64,000 nucleotides of DNA from Ilyomonas sp963847085 (GTDB lineage: Bacteria > Bacteroidota > Bacteroidia > Chitinophagales > Chitinophagaceae): assembly GCA_963847085.1 (NCBI GenBank), contig CAWJYO010000008.1, positions 1-64,000 of the forward strand. The letters are read 5' to 3'. Of this stretch, positions 29,738 to 40,243 are shown in pieces. The notes under the pieces are model-generated. The model saw only the letters and a list, made by a program, of their open reading frames with translations, was not told the DNA's origin and made no database searches. The stretch's first letter is position 1. Every line of letters begins with the position of its first letter. Both the position numbers and the translations under genes were made by a program.

Positions 29738-30241
29738 ATGGAAGGTTTACGAGTTGCTGAAAGCTTTACAGTAATGAATGAAATTGTATTGCCCAACGAT
29801 ACCAATACGTATGGCAACCTCATGGGCGGACGTTTGATGTATTGGATGGACATTGCTGCTGCGATGGCTGCCAGCAAGCATTGTAAAGGACCGACCATGA
29901 CGGCAAGCGTTGATAATATTTCGTTTAAAACGCCTATTAAGCTGGGCAATCTTGTTCACATAGAAGCCAAGCTCACAAGGGCTTTCAACACATCAATGGA
30001 AATTTATATTAGGGTTCAGGGTGAAGATTACGAGCATCAATATGAAAGCAATGAAGCTTATTTTACTTTTGTTGCGTTAGATGCCAACGGCAAGCCGCGA
30101 CCTGTACCACCCGTGATTCCTGAAACAAAAGAAGAGCAAGTGTTATACGATAGCGCCTTGCGCAGAAGGCAGGTGCGATTGATATTAGGTGGTAAAATGA
30201 AACCTGGTGAAGCTGCTGAATTAAAGGCTTTGTTTTTATAG
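29738..30241 (+). CDS. Acyl-CoA thioesterase, hotdog fold (YciA/BACH type)
   Basis: The 167-residue protein carries the BACH/YciA signatures: LPNDTNTYGNLMGGRLMYWM with the catalytic Asn/Asp region, DIAAAMAASKHC, TASVDNISFKTPIKLGNLV and a central VHIEAKLTRAFNTSMEIYI. Such enzymes hydrolyse acyl-CoA to free acid and CoA in the cytosol. The reading frame is intact and of normal length. It is a single gene. Confidence 0.92.
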   Translation: MEGLRVAESFTVMNEIVLPNDTNTYGNLMGGRLMYWMDIAAAMAASKHCKGPTMTASVDNISFKTPIKLGNLVHIEAKLTRAFNTSMEIYIRVQGEDYEHQYESNEAYFTFVALDANGKPRPVPPVIPETKEEQVLYDSALRRRQVRLILGGKMKPGEAAELKALFL

Positions 30242-30342
30242 CAAAAAAAGCAAACTGTTACCTGCAAGAATTCAATAACACTTTTGTTTTTGCTTCTTTT
30301 TCCTTACTTGTAGCTTTTCAGTTAATAACATCTTACATCGCC

Positions 30343-31170
30343 TTACTCATACTTATATTCAACTCTTCCAACCAACTGTTGCTGTTTGTTGTACAACTGT
30401 TCCTTTTCTTTTAATCCATTGCTGTTATACGTGTATTTCCAAACAAGATAATTCGTACTTCCGTTAGGCACTTGCGTCATTTGGGAAACATGGCCTGCTT
30501 CATCGTATTCAAACAAAAAATCGGGCAGCATTTTACGCAGGCGAATGTTAAACCGAACAATATCGGTAAGCTGATTATTAGCGTTGTAATAGTAGTAATA
30601 CGTTTCAGCAACATGCCCTTTGCGCGTCCATGTTTCCTGTGCTACATTGCCTGCATCATAAGTAAACGAAACAACTGTAGTGTCAGTTTTATCTTTTATC
30701 CGCAACATTTTTTGTGGCTTGTTGTCATCGTATATCCATTGATGAATTTCGGTGGAATGGCTGTTCATAAAAGCATCATCGGAAGTGGTAGTAATGGTGC
30801 TGATGTTGCCAGCCGCATCATAATTGTATTTGGCAACACTTAATACATTGTTGCTGCTGTCTTTTGTTTGAACCAGCTTGCCATTAATATAAGAATTGAT
30901 GGTTAACAAATCGCCCGTAGAAGGATCGCTTGACGTAATGGTGATGGTACGAAAGTCAGGCGTTAAGCGTTGCTCAAGCTTAAAATTATCAACCGGCTGG
31001 TTGCCGTTAAAAGAGGTTGCCGATACTTGTTTGATATGTGCTGAAACCAAAGCTGCATACTGCTTTGCGGCTGCCTGTAGGGCTACAATATCAGTGTAAT
31101 AATATTGGCAGTTTGCCGAAAACGAGTGACTAAACAAAAACAAAATCAAAATGAGTTTTATCCATTTCAT
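30343..31170 (-). CDS. Secreted protein with YD-like repeats
   Basis: A signal peptide (KWIKLILILFLFSHSFSANC) is followed by repeated short units of the form YNYDAAGNISTI, FTYDAGNVAQE, YYYNANNQLTDI, FEYDEAGHVSQM and YTYNSNGLKEK. These resemble single-copy YD/RHS repeats, which form beta-strand wraps, though no toxin or core domain is present. I start at MKWIKLIL, not the Met six codons upstream. Function unknown. Possibly a periplasmic or surface protein. Confidence 0.75.
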   Translation of the reverse strand: MKWIKLILILFLFSHSFSANCQYYYTDIVALQAAAKQYAALVSAHIKQVSATSFNGNQPVDNFKLEQRLTPDFRTITITSSDPSTGDLLTINSYINGKLVQTKDSSNNVLSVAKYNYDAAGNISTITTTSDDAFMNSHSTEIHQWIYDDNKPQKMLRIKDKTDTTVVSFTYDAGNVAQETWTRKGHVAETYYYYYNANNQLTDIVRFNIRLRKMLPDFLFEYDEAGHVSQMTQVPNGSTNYLVWKYTYNSNGLKEKEQLYNKQQQLVGRVEYKYE

Positions 31171-31256
31171 GCGGCAAAAATCTTTCATTTATGCAGTAAA
31201 CGAAAAAACAATCTTTATCAGATAATCATCCGTAACAATAACGAACACTTAACTAC

Positions 31257-33335
31257 TCATCCCTCCTGTATAGTTTGCATGTTCATCATAACAGGTGTTT
31301 GTACATCTTCCATTCTTGAAATTTCAACAAAGAAGGTCGTGCCCTTGTTTTCGATGCTTTCAAACCAAATGCGTCCGTGGTGCTTTTCAACAATTTGTTT
31401 GGTGATTGATAAACCCAAACCAAATGTTTTTTCACCTGCTGTTCCTACACGTTTGGCATCGGTAAAAGCATTGAATATTTTATCGTGGTATTGTTCGGGA
31501 ATGCCAATGCCTTCGTCCTTTATTTTTATCAGTACATGATGTTCGGAAAATGTTGCGCTTACTTCAATACAACTGCCGCTTGGACTGAATTTGATGGCGT
31601 TGGTAACCAAATTGCCAATCACACGATTAATCTTTCCTGTATCGGCATATATGAATGCTTTTTGTTGTGATGTTACCAGTTGAATGCGCTGGTTTTTTTC
31701 GCTTGCTTTCATACCAAGCAATTGAATGCAGCCTGCCAGCAATTCATTTACATCCACTGCTTCAAAAACATATTTAACATCGGTGTTTTCGGCAATTTCC
31801 AATATGCTATTGATAAGCTGATTGCTCTCGGTGCAGGCGCTGCGAATCAGTTGCAGATATTCGCGATTGTCCTCTTCATATTCATAGTCATCCAACACAA
31901 CGCCAGCCAATGTGTGAATGGCCGATAGCGGGTTGCGCAAATCGTGTGCAACCACATGCAGGATATGTTGCTTTTCAATATTCTGCTTTTCTAAATCAGC
32001 TAGAGTTTCGTTCAGCAAGGTTTGTTTTTGCCTTATTTCTTTGTTCAAGAACATAAGCTTGCGAACACTTTTTCTCGATTTTTTAAAATGCACAAAAACC
32101 ATAATTGCCAGTGCAGCAGATAACAGGCTAAAAATAGAAACCGCCCACAAAAAGCCCGTTTTGATTTGATTGTTTTTTTTCAGCAACACCACATTGTAGC
32201 GCGATTGCATAAGGCTCATCTGATCGAGAATATCCCACTCCGAAGTTGCTCTTGGCTCGTCCGTTTTACTGGTCAGCTGCTTGTATACATTCAAATACAG
32301 CCATGCTTTTTTGGGTTGATGAAGTGAAGTGTAGTACTGGCTCATCATGTCGTTCCATCTAATGGCAACACTCTTGTTGGGAATTGTGTCCAATCCTTTT
32401 TTTACTAGAAGAAGTGTATTATAAAAGTCTGGCGTTTTCTTTTCATCATAATACAGTTCTGCCAATTGCTGCTGCGTTATTAAAGCGTTTTCTTTAGCGT
32501 AGTCCGGCTGACTGTTGATGGCAATACTTTGCTGAAATGTTTGTTCTGCTTTTTTCCATTCACCTAACAGGGTATAAGCCTGCGCTAAATTTCCATATAC
32601 AACAGCCAGGTTCTCCCATCTTTCCTGTATTTGGCTGATGGCTGTGGGTTTAAGCAGCTCACATAGTTTTACTGCTTCTTCCAAATACAATTTTGCGCTG
32701 TCCGCTTTTTTCAGCTTTATAAAACAAATTCCAATATTATCTAACAGACCAATGTTTGTTATTTGCCGCTGCCAGCTTTTGTTTTTACCCGTAATATCTT
32801 TCAATCCTTTCTTATAACCTACAATTGCTTTTGCATAATTTCCTTCTTCATACAAAAACATATTTAGATAGTTATTTACATCCTCGGTAAGTGCAGGATC
32901 GTTTGCTTTATCTGCTTCTAAACTGCCGCTGTAATAATAATAATAGCAATCCTTGTATCGCTTCATAAAATAAAGCGAGTGTGCTTTATTAATATAACCA
33001 ATAGCTCTTTCTTTATGAAAGTCATTTTCAAAACGTGATTGGTTCACATTAGAAAGCAAACTGTCGGCATAAATCAATTGCATAGAAATGTTGCCATCAA
33101 AGCGGTAATAGTTAGTTAGATAGCTATAATACAATGCACTATCTGCAACATTCTTATTTTCTGTATTTTTAAAAACAGCCGTTATCGCTACGAAACCATC
33201 ATGTGAAAAAGAATACTGGCGTTCAATGTTAACGAAGCTGTACTGTAAAGCCGCATTGGGCAAAACAGCTTTGCTATGATGACAAGCTAACAAGCAAAAA
33301 CACAACAAAAACAAAAGGATATTTCTCGTAAGCAT
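31257..33335 (-). CDS. Hybrid-type sensor kinase with TPR sensor domain
   Basis: A lipoprotein-like signal (LLFLLCFCLLACHH) precedes about 350 residues of tetratricopeptide repeats (for example AVVYGNLAQAYTLLGEWKKA). A transmembrane helix follows (GFLWAVSIFSLLSAALAIMVFV), then a coiled coil, then the kinase core. The core has H-box HVVAHDLRNPLSAIH, N-box LVTNAIKFSPSGS, G1 DEGIGIPEQ and G2 FGLGLSITKQIV. This TPR-TM-kinase layout is frequent in Bacteroidota. It is an orphan: no regulator is adjacent. The periplasmic TPR part probably contacts a protein signal. I chose the Met that starts the signal peptide. Confidence 0.9.
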   Translation of the reverse strand: MLTRNILLFLLCFCLLACHHSKAVLPNAALQYSFVNIERQYSFSHDGFVAITAVFKNTENKNVADSALYYSYLTNYYRFDGNISMQLIYADSLLSNVNQSRFENDFHKERAIGYINKAHSLYFMKRYKDCYYYYYSGSLEADKANDPALTEDVNNYLNMFLYEEGNYAKAIVGYKKGLKDITGKNKSWQRQITNIGLLDNIGICFIKLKKADSAKLYLEEAVKLCELLKPTAISQIQERWENLAVVYGNLAQAYTLLGEWKKAEQTFQQSIAINSQPDYAKENALITQQQLAELYYDEKKTPDFYNTLLLVKKGLDTIPNKSVAIRWNDMMSQYYTSLHQPKKAWLYLNVYKQLTSKTDEPRATSEWDILDQMSLMQSRYNVVLLKKNNQIKTGFLWAVSIFSLLSAALAIMVFVHFKKSRKSVRKLMFLNKEIRQKQTLLNETLADLEKQNIEKQHILHVVAHDLRNPLSAIHTLAGVVLDDYEYEEDNREYLQLIRSACTESNQLINSILEIAENTDVKYVFEAVDVNELLAGCIQLLGMKASEKNQRIQLVTSQQKAFIYADTGKINRVIGNLVTNAIKFSPSGSCIEVSATFSEHHVLIKIKDEGIGIPEQYHDKIFNAFTDAKRVGTAGEKTFGLGLSITKQIVEKHHGRIWFESIENKGTTFFVEISRMEDVQTPVMMNMQTIQEG

Positions 33336-33436
33336 ATAGTTAAAACTAAGACAGCCTAAAATTAACAAAGTAGCGTGTCGGATAATAGCGCAGGAAATAT
33401 CTTAAGCGAAAATTAATTTTTGGGTTAAAACCAAAC

Positions 33437-34781
33437 TTAGAATTGAAGGGTAAACGTTGTGCCTTCGCCTACGGAGCTTTGCACAGCAACAGAGCCTTTG
33501 TGCAGTTGCATAATTTGCTTGCAAAGGCTCAAACCAATACCGCTACCGGTTTTTTTGGTGGTAAAGAAAGGGACAAAAATTTTGTCCATCACTTCTTTAT
33601 CCATACCCTTACCGTTGTCGGCAACCTTAATCATAACTTTATTGTTGCTGTTTACTGTTCCAATTAAAGAAATAACGGGAGCCGCTTCTTCTTTTACAGC
33701 ATCAATAGCGTTGGTAACTAAGTTAATAAGCACTTGTTCAACCAGGTTAATATCGGCTTCCAATAGCAAAGAAGTGTCTTTTAAAATAATATCGAGTTCA
33801 ATGTGTTTAGCATCCAGAGTAGGTTCCATTAACTGATACAAATTCTCAAACACATCTCTCACATAAGCCGTTGTTAAGGTGAGAGTTTGAATACGGTTTA
33901 GGTTTCGATAAGTATCAACAAACTTCAATAGATTTTCGCTTCTGCGGCGGATGGTGTCAATGCCGGTGTGCAAATCATCAACCGATCCATTGTCGTTGGT
34001 TAATTGCGGCAAAGACTGATGCAGCCTGTCTTTCAGCGTTTCGGCCAAAGAAGAAATGGGTGCCACAGAGTTCATTATTTCGTGCGTAAGCACTCCTAAC
34101 AACTTTTGCCACGCATTGTTTTCGGTTTCATCCAATGCTTCGTTAATATTTTGAAAAGCGATGAGTTTGTAAGTTCTCCCTTCTGTTTCAAAAGCAGTAG
34201 CTGACAGCAAAATTTTGATAGTAATCTTATCAGGATGAACTTCAGTAATCAGCGTTTCGCCAGGGTTTAAATGAATGATTTGAGCACAGAGAGTCGCTTC
34301 TTTTTTGTTGAGCGATTCGATGGTGCGCAGATAAGGAATGTTCAATAAATTTTTCAACGCCTCATTCATCCAGATCACTTTTCCATCTTCTTCGTCATAC
34401 GATAAAATGCCGGTATTTACCAGCTCCAGCAACTTTTGTAAGTACTGATACTGTGTTTCTTTTTCACGGGAAATTTGTTTGAACGCGCTGTTAATTTCAT
34501 TAAATCCATTTCGCAAAGGCTGCAAACCTGCGGGTGCTAATTTTACATTGAAATGTCGCGAAAAATCGCGGTAATGAATGGCTTCAATAAACTCTTCCAC
34601 TTCGCGTTGCGCGCGTTTATGGTATAAATAAAAATTAATAACCTGAACTACCACAACAGGCAACAGAATGAGTGCATACCCATATTGTTTGCTCAATAAA
34701 AAATACGACTCTCCACAAAGCACAAGCAAACAAGAGCAGCACGCGCAAAAGAATGCTAAACTCGTATTTTTTAAATATCAT
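33437..34781 (-). pseudogene. NtrB-like sensor histidine kinase (frameshift near 34735)
   Basis: The N-terminus is MIFKKYEFSILLRVLLLFA, starting at the ATG at 34779-34781, which overlaps the end of the response regulator gene. The frame breaks near 34735, then continues LVLCGESYFLLSKQYGYALI and a second helix. A PAS-like segment (LVNTGILSYDEEDGKVIWMN) and a kinase core follow: LGVLTHEIMNSVAPISSLAE, LVTNAIDAVKEE, ADNGKGMDKEV and GSGIGLSLCKQIM. This type pairs with NtrC-family regulators. Its regulator is directly upstream in the same operon. Confidence 0.9.
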
Positions 34782-36117
34782 ATTTCTTAATCGTCTGTAT
34801 AATGCAGTGCTTGTAATACCCAGTTCTTTTGCTGCTTTCGAAATATTGCCATTGTGTTTTTCAATGACATGAAGAATGGTATTTTTTTCTAAATGGCCCA
34901 ATGTTGCTGTCTTCGTTGTTCAAGAGAAATTTATAATAGATTCGATTGGCGAAAAAATAATGTCTCTTTGCGGAAAGCTGATTTCCTTCAGACATAATAA
35001 CGGCGCGCTCTAAAGTATATTGCAGCTCGCGAACATTTCCGGGAAATGGTAGCTTCTAATTTTTCATTGCGCCTTATCCAACTCCAGCATGGCTTTAAAT
35101 ATTTATCAGAATAAATTTCTATAAAATGTTTTGCCAGAAGAATAATATCGTTCCTTACGTTTTCTCAGAGGGGGAATAATTATTTCAACCGTATTAATTC
35201 GATAAATAAGATCCTTACGGAAACGGTTTTCATTTGCAAGCTCAGAGATGGGTATGTTAGTAGCGCAGACTAACCTGATATCAATAGGCTGGTATTCATT
35301 GGAGCCCAACCGGTTTACCTGCCTGCTCTGTAAAACACTTAATAATTTTGCTTGCTGGTGCAAAGAAATGTTGCCTATTTCATCAAGGAACAGCGTTCCG
35401 CCATTGGCAGATTCAAATCTTCCGGTTCTGTCTTCCCTTGCATCTGTGAATGCCCCTTTTTTATGGCCAAAGAGTTCACTTTCAAATAATGTTTCAGTCA
35501 GTGCGCCAACATCTACTTTAACGAATGGCTTTGTTACCCGAAGGGAAAACTGGTGAATGGCTTTTGCGATCAGCTCTTTACCTGTTCCATTTTCTCCCAA
35601 TACCAGGATATTGGCATCTGTTGGGGCTATTTTCTGGATCTTATAAAAGATATCCTGCATTACCTCAGACTCGCCGAGTAATTCAGTATCAAATAAGGTA
35701 GGTCCGGACATAACCTGGTGGCTGTCCTTATTTTCCTTTCTTTTTATGGCTTCTTTAATGGTACCAATCAATTTTTCATTGTGCCAGGGCTTAACTACAA
35801 AATCAAATGCACCTTCTTTTAAGGAACGGATGGCCAGGTCAATGTCTCCGTAGGCAGTGATCATTATGACAGAAGCCGGGGAGCGCAGCTCCTTTATTTT
35901 CTTGAGCCAGAAAAAGCCTTCGTTGCCTGTATTAATAGAACTATTGAAGTTCATATCGAGCAATATGAAATCAAAATTGTATTTACAATGACCGCATGTT
36001 TTCGGGGTTTTTTTCTACAACAATTTTTAGAACTTCATTTTTCAACAACATGCGCACGGCAATGAGTACATCGGTATCATCGTCCACCGCAAGTATTGAG
36101 CATTTTTTTAAACTCAT
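34771..36117 (-). pseudogene. NtrC-family sigma-54-dependent response regulator (several frameshifts)
   Basis: The receiver starts MSLKKCSILAVDDDTDVL. The Asp site lies in LDMNFNSS. The AAA+ domain shows GENGTGKELIAKAIH (Walker A), GAFTDA, GGTLFLDEIGNISLHQQA (Walker B) and RFRKDLIYRINTVEI. The C-terminus is a Fis-type helix-turn-helix (ISKAAKELGITSTALYRRL). The sigma-54 contact loop reads GAFTDA, not GAFTGA. The frame breaks near 35975, 35130, 35050-35110, 34905 and 34786. Repairing the last one gives LRKYDI and a stop at 34771-34773. It likely controls the divergent efflux genes. Confidence 0.88.
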
Positions 36118-36471
36118 AAGGTACAAATAAAAACAAATGATTGAATAGCAACTTATAACGCACAAACATAGCAAAAGGTTACAAACCAATGGTAGCTGTT
36201 AACTATAAGTGGTATGTGTACAAGATAAGTGGTAAAAGACACACAAAGAAGCCACCGCTTTGCACCAATCAACTTTTGGTTTATTAAAAAATATAGAACA
36301 ACCGTTGCTTGGGGATAATCTTGGTTTTGCTCCTTTTTTGAAACAAACTGATTTCTTGTTGTAAAAATTGTGTGTATTGGCTAAACATAAACCGGAAAAA
36401 CGGTTGTAGCGATTCTTCTGTTCTTGCGGGTTGCAGAATGAATAAACGTTTACCAATCACTTGTGTTATTT

Positions 36472-36515
36472 CAGTGTATCAAAACCGCACACTGTTCGTA
36501 CACTTGCGTACAGTG
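36472..36515. promoter_or_regulatory. Overlapping dyads CAGTGT/ACACTG/ACAGTG, candidate activator site
   Basis: CAGTGT (36472-36477) faces ACACTG (36489-36494) across 11 bases. CACTGT (36490-36495) faces ACAGTG (36510-36515) across 14 bases, with an inner GTAC pair. The dyads lie about 50-95 bases upstream of the candidate -24/-12 promoter, where sigma-54 activators bind. Confidence 0.45.
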
Positions 36516-36564
36516 ACTATGTAAAATATGAACATAAGTTATTGATTATCAATAATGATGGCAA

Positions 36565-36580
36565 TTGGCACTTCTCTTTC
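36565..36580 (+). promoter_or_regulatory. Candidate sigma-54 (-24/-12) promoter
   Basis: TTGGCAC at 36565-36571 matches the -24 element. TTTC at 36577-36580 stands at the exact spacing of the -12 element TTGC, with one mismatch at the G. It points to the HlyD-ABC genes and sits between them and the divergent NtrC-type regulator. Confidence 0.45.
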
Positions 36581-36664
36581 AAATATAATGGCGATTCAAT
36601 CATGTGCAATTGTTCCCGTGTTTCTACACTGGGATTTTTTTAGAAAACAGAAAAACGTACCGCT

Positions 36665-36847
36665 ATGCTGAACATAAGAAATATAATCGCTGTAAATATT
36701 GTTGCCTTTGCAACTATTATTTGTGTTTTGCTGGTTCATACCCAACGGCAAAAAATGGTTTGTAATGATGAATGTGCATCTTCATCGCAAGCAGTTAAGA
36801 GAACTAATTTTAGTATTGTCAACATTCTTTCTGTGAAATTCAGATAA
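36665..36847 (+). CDS. Possible small single-helix membrane protein
   Basis: A 60-residue ORF begins about 85 bases after the candidate sigma-54 promoter and ends 45 bases before the HlyD gene. It has one strong hydrophobic helix (NIIAVNIVAFATIICVLLVH) and a short polar tail with two cysteines (CNDEC). No family is recognised. It could be a real leader-encoded peptide of the efflux operon or a chance ORF. Confidence 0.3.
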   Translation: MLNIRNIIAVNIVAFATIICVLLVHTQRQKMVCNDECASSSQAVKRTNFSIVNILSVKFR

Positions 36848-36891
36848 GTGTTAGTAAGTATCATTTTACAATAAAAACAAACAAATAAGCT

Positions 36892-38140
36892 GTGGACAGA
36901 GCGATACCAAAAAAGACATGGACAACGAAAAGAATACTAACCATTGCCGGCATTACAGCTATTGTGTTGCTCATTGCAGGTAGTTTTTATTTTACTGCGG
37001 GCGGAAGCAAACTGAACGTGCAAACCGACCGCATAACAGTAAGTGAAGTAACAAAAGGACCGTTTCAGGTAACCATTCCTGTGAATGGTGTGGTGATGCC
37101 TATTTCAACTATTTATTTGGATGCAATGGAAGGTGGGAGAGTGGAAGAGAAGTATGTAGAAGATGGAACGATAATGAAAAAGGGAGAGCCGATTATGCGG
37201 TTATCAAATACTGATTTGGAACTGAATCTGGTAAATCAGGAAACATCCGTATATAACCTGCTTACCCAAATGCAAATAGCCCGCAATGCAGCTTTGCAAA
37301 ACACTACATCCAAGTTGAACCAGATGACTGATGTGGAGAACGATTTGAAAGAAGCCCAACGCGTTTATGAACTGAACAAACGCTTGTATGAACAAAAAGC
37401 AATTGGCCTGCAGGATTACAAACAAGCATTAAATAAATACAATTACCAGGTAGCAAAAAAGAAATTAACGCAGCAGTTGCTAAACCAGGATAGTGCATCA
37501 ACCAAACAACAATTGGCGCAGGCGCAACAATCATTTGGGTTCGCAAAATGCACTTGCGGTAATGCGGCAGAAGGTAGGCGATTTAATTGTTCGTGCACCG
37601 GTTGATGGTCAGCTTACTTCATTAGATGCAGAAATTGGGCAAAACAAAAACAAAGGAGAACGGCTGGGACAGATTGATGTGTTGAGCGGCTTTAAAGTGC
37701 GTGTGGATGTTGATGAGCATTATCTATCGCAAGTATCTACCGGACTACAGGGCAAGTTTACTTTTGCCGATAAAGATTATACGTTGCAAATTAAAAAGGT
37801 ATATACACAAGTAACCAATGGTCGCTTTCAGGTTGACATGGCCTTTCAGGGGGATGTGCCAAAGGGCATTCGCCGCGGTCAAACATTGCAGATATTACTT
37901 GCATTGAGTGATGAAACACAAGCTGTATTATTTCCGAAAGGAGGTTTTTATCAGCAAACAGGGGGTAACTGGGTTTTTAAAGTAACGCCTGATGGTAAAA
38001 TGGCGTGCAAAGACATTCAGTTAGGCAGACAAAATACCGATTACTACGAAGTGCTAGGCGGCTTGCAACCAGGAGATAAAGTAGTAACAACCAGCTACGA
38101 GAATTACGATAAAATGCAGGAATTGATATTGAATAAATAA
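36892..38140 (+). pseudogene. HlyD/MacA-like periplasmic adaptor (one frameshift)
   Basis: The GTG start at 36892 gives MDRAIPKKTWTTKRI, then a transmembrane helix (about 15-34). A lipoyl-like barrel half (PVNGVVMPISTIYLDAMEGG) and a coiled-coil hairpin follow (about 110-215). The frame breaks near 37540, and the next frame continues LIVRAPVDGQLTSLDAEIGQ through the second barrel half, ending in YDKMQELILNK. Such adaptors bridge inner-membrane ABC exporters and TolC-like channels. The next gene is the matching ATPase. Confidence 0.87.
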
Positions 38141-38286
38141 CTAGCGACTGAAAGCTAAGCCAAGCCTCAAGCCACGATCATGAAAACTTCATCGTCCTTT
38201 ATTGAATAAAGCACAAAAACAAACCATCAATAAAAATTAGACTTGCAGCTTGTAGCTAATAGCTTGCAGCTCAGAAAAAATTCGCC

Positions 38287-38966
38287 ATGATAAAAATTAC
38301 TCAATTAGAAAAAATTTACCGCACCGAGGAAGTAGAAACCGTTGCGCTGAACAAATTGTCATTGGAAGTAAAGGAAGGTGAGTTTGTCGCCGTCATGGGC
38401 CCTTCAGGTTGCGGAAAATCTACATTACTGAATATTCTCGGTTTGCTGGATGATCCTGATACCGGTAGCTTTATTTTTAATGGTATTGAAGTGCGCTCAA
38501 ATTCAATGAGCGCAAAAGAGCCGAACTGCGCAAGCGCAATATTGGTTTTGTTTTCCAGAGTTTTAACCTGATTGATGAACTAACCGTTTTTGAAAACGTT
38601 GAATTACCTCTGATTTATCCCGGCGTAAAAGCTGATGAAAGAAAAAAACGGGTGGAAGAGGTGCTGGATAAAGTGCAGATCATGCATCGCCGTAACCATT
38701 ATCCGCAACAGCTTTCGGGTGGTCAGCAACAACGCGTGGCCGTTGCCCGTGCGGTAGTAAACAATCCAAAACTAATTCTGGCGGATGAGCCTACCGGAAA
38801 CCTGGATAGCAGCAACGGTAATGAAGTAATGGAATTGCTTACCGATCTGAATGAACAGGGCACTACCATAATAATGGTAACGCACAGCGAGCACGATGCA
38901 CGTTACAGCCACCGCATTATTCGCATGTTGGATGGACAAACGGTAACGCAGAACATTTTTGTGTGA
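38287..38966 (+). pseudogene. ABC transporter ATP-binding protein, MacB/LolD-like (one frameshift)
   Basis: Motifs are Walker A GPSGCGKSTLLNIL, Q-loop GFVFQSFNLIDELTVFENV, signature QQLSGGQQQRVAVARAVV, Walker B LILADEPTGNLDS and switch TTIIMVTHSE. The frame breaks near 38515-38530, between GIEVRS and RNIGFVFQ. The intact protein is about 227 residues, normal for LolD/MacB ATPases. It follows the HlyD adaptor gene, but no FtsX-like permease follows. The downstream gene is an unrelated dehydrogenase on the other strand. Confidence 0.88.
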
Positions 38967-39063
38967 AGGAAAGCTATGAATTGTGAGCTTTGAGCATTTG
39001 TTTCTTTCATTGCTGTTTCTTTCATAAAAGAAAGATAGCTACGGAAAGCAGAAGATAAGTAGT

Positions 39064-40057
39064 TCACTTTTTCTTTTTCCCCATCATCCACAAAGCAGCC
39101 GTAACACCCGCGAACAACAAACCTGCAGCAACCAATCGTTGCTTGCGCACAGTTGCATCTGCTGGCGAGTTCCAGCCGCCATAAATGCTAGTTCCATAGT
39201 CAACCGGCTCAAACAAATTGCCACTGGTCATGGGCACATTATCGGCCTCTTTAAAATAAGTGCGCATAAACAAAGCCGTGAAATTGCGTGTTAATTTGGG
39301 TGAAACAAAATGCGACAGTCGCAATAGTGTCGCTATACTTCCAACCGTAGTTCCATCTTTTGGTTTTACTGCTAATTGTACCATTGCACGGGCCACTTTT
39401 TGCGGATCGTAAACCGGTGGTGCCGGCTTCAAATAAACGCCCGTATAATTGCCGGCGTGTTGCGTTCCGGGCGTATCTAAAAAGGCGGGAAACAAATCGC
39501 ACACATGAATGTTTTTAGTACTTTGCCAACTCACCGCGCAAAGCTTCCGAAAAACCACGAATGCCATATTTGCTTGCCGAATATCCAACACCAAACGGAA
39601 CGGGAACCCAGCCGCCAACAGAGATATTATTTATCAAAATGCCATACCCTTGTTTAATAAATTGCTGCACGGCTACGTGTGCGCCATGTACATAACCAAT
39701 CAGGTTGGTTTCTATCACCTGCGTATGAATATGTACCTGCGTTTTATCAAAATCACCGGCGGCCAGCACACCGGCGTTGTTTATCCAAACATCAATCTTT
39801 CCACTTTGCTCAATGGCTGTTTGGGCAAGCTGTTTTACATCATTGGCATTCGTAACATCTGTAACGACAGCAATTGCATTGGCACCCCATTCCTTACATT
39901 CTTCAGCCGCATCGTACAAGGCTTTCTCGCCTCGCGCAGCTAAAAATAACGTTGCTTTGTGCTTTGCAAATTCAATAGCGGCAGCACGTCCTACACCACT
40001 CGATGCGCCGGTAATAACGATGGTTTTGTTTTGTAGTGATGAAGTATTTGTTGACAT
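39064..40057 (-). pseudogene. Short-chain dehydrogenase with C-terminal membrane helix (one frameshift)
   Basis: The SDR core has TGASSGVGRAAA, NNAGVLAAGDF, NNISVGGWVPVP and YSASKYGIRGF (catalytic Tyr and Lys). The frame breaks near 39530. The next frame goes on with IHVCDLFPAFLDTPGTQHAG and ends with a helix (VAAGLLFAGVTAALWMMG) and KKKK. The tail anchors the enzyme to the membrane, as in several Bacteroidota SDRs of this subgroup. I start at Met of MSTNTSSLQNKT. The substrate is unknown. Confidence 0.86.
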
Positions 40058-40243
40058 AGCTTTATTTTGAGGAAAAAGAAGATGCAATAGTTAAGCCATA
40101 GCATCTGCGACAATAGAAACAAAAAAAGATGTTTTGTTCATAAGGATTGCAAACCATATATAACAGTTTGAAGTTGGTTTTTATTGGCAGTTGTTTTGCA
40201 CAACCGCTGTTATTATTGCCACATTTAATTCGGGATTTTGTTG

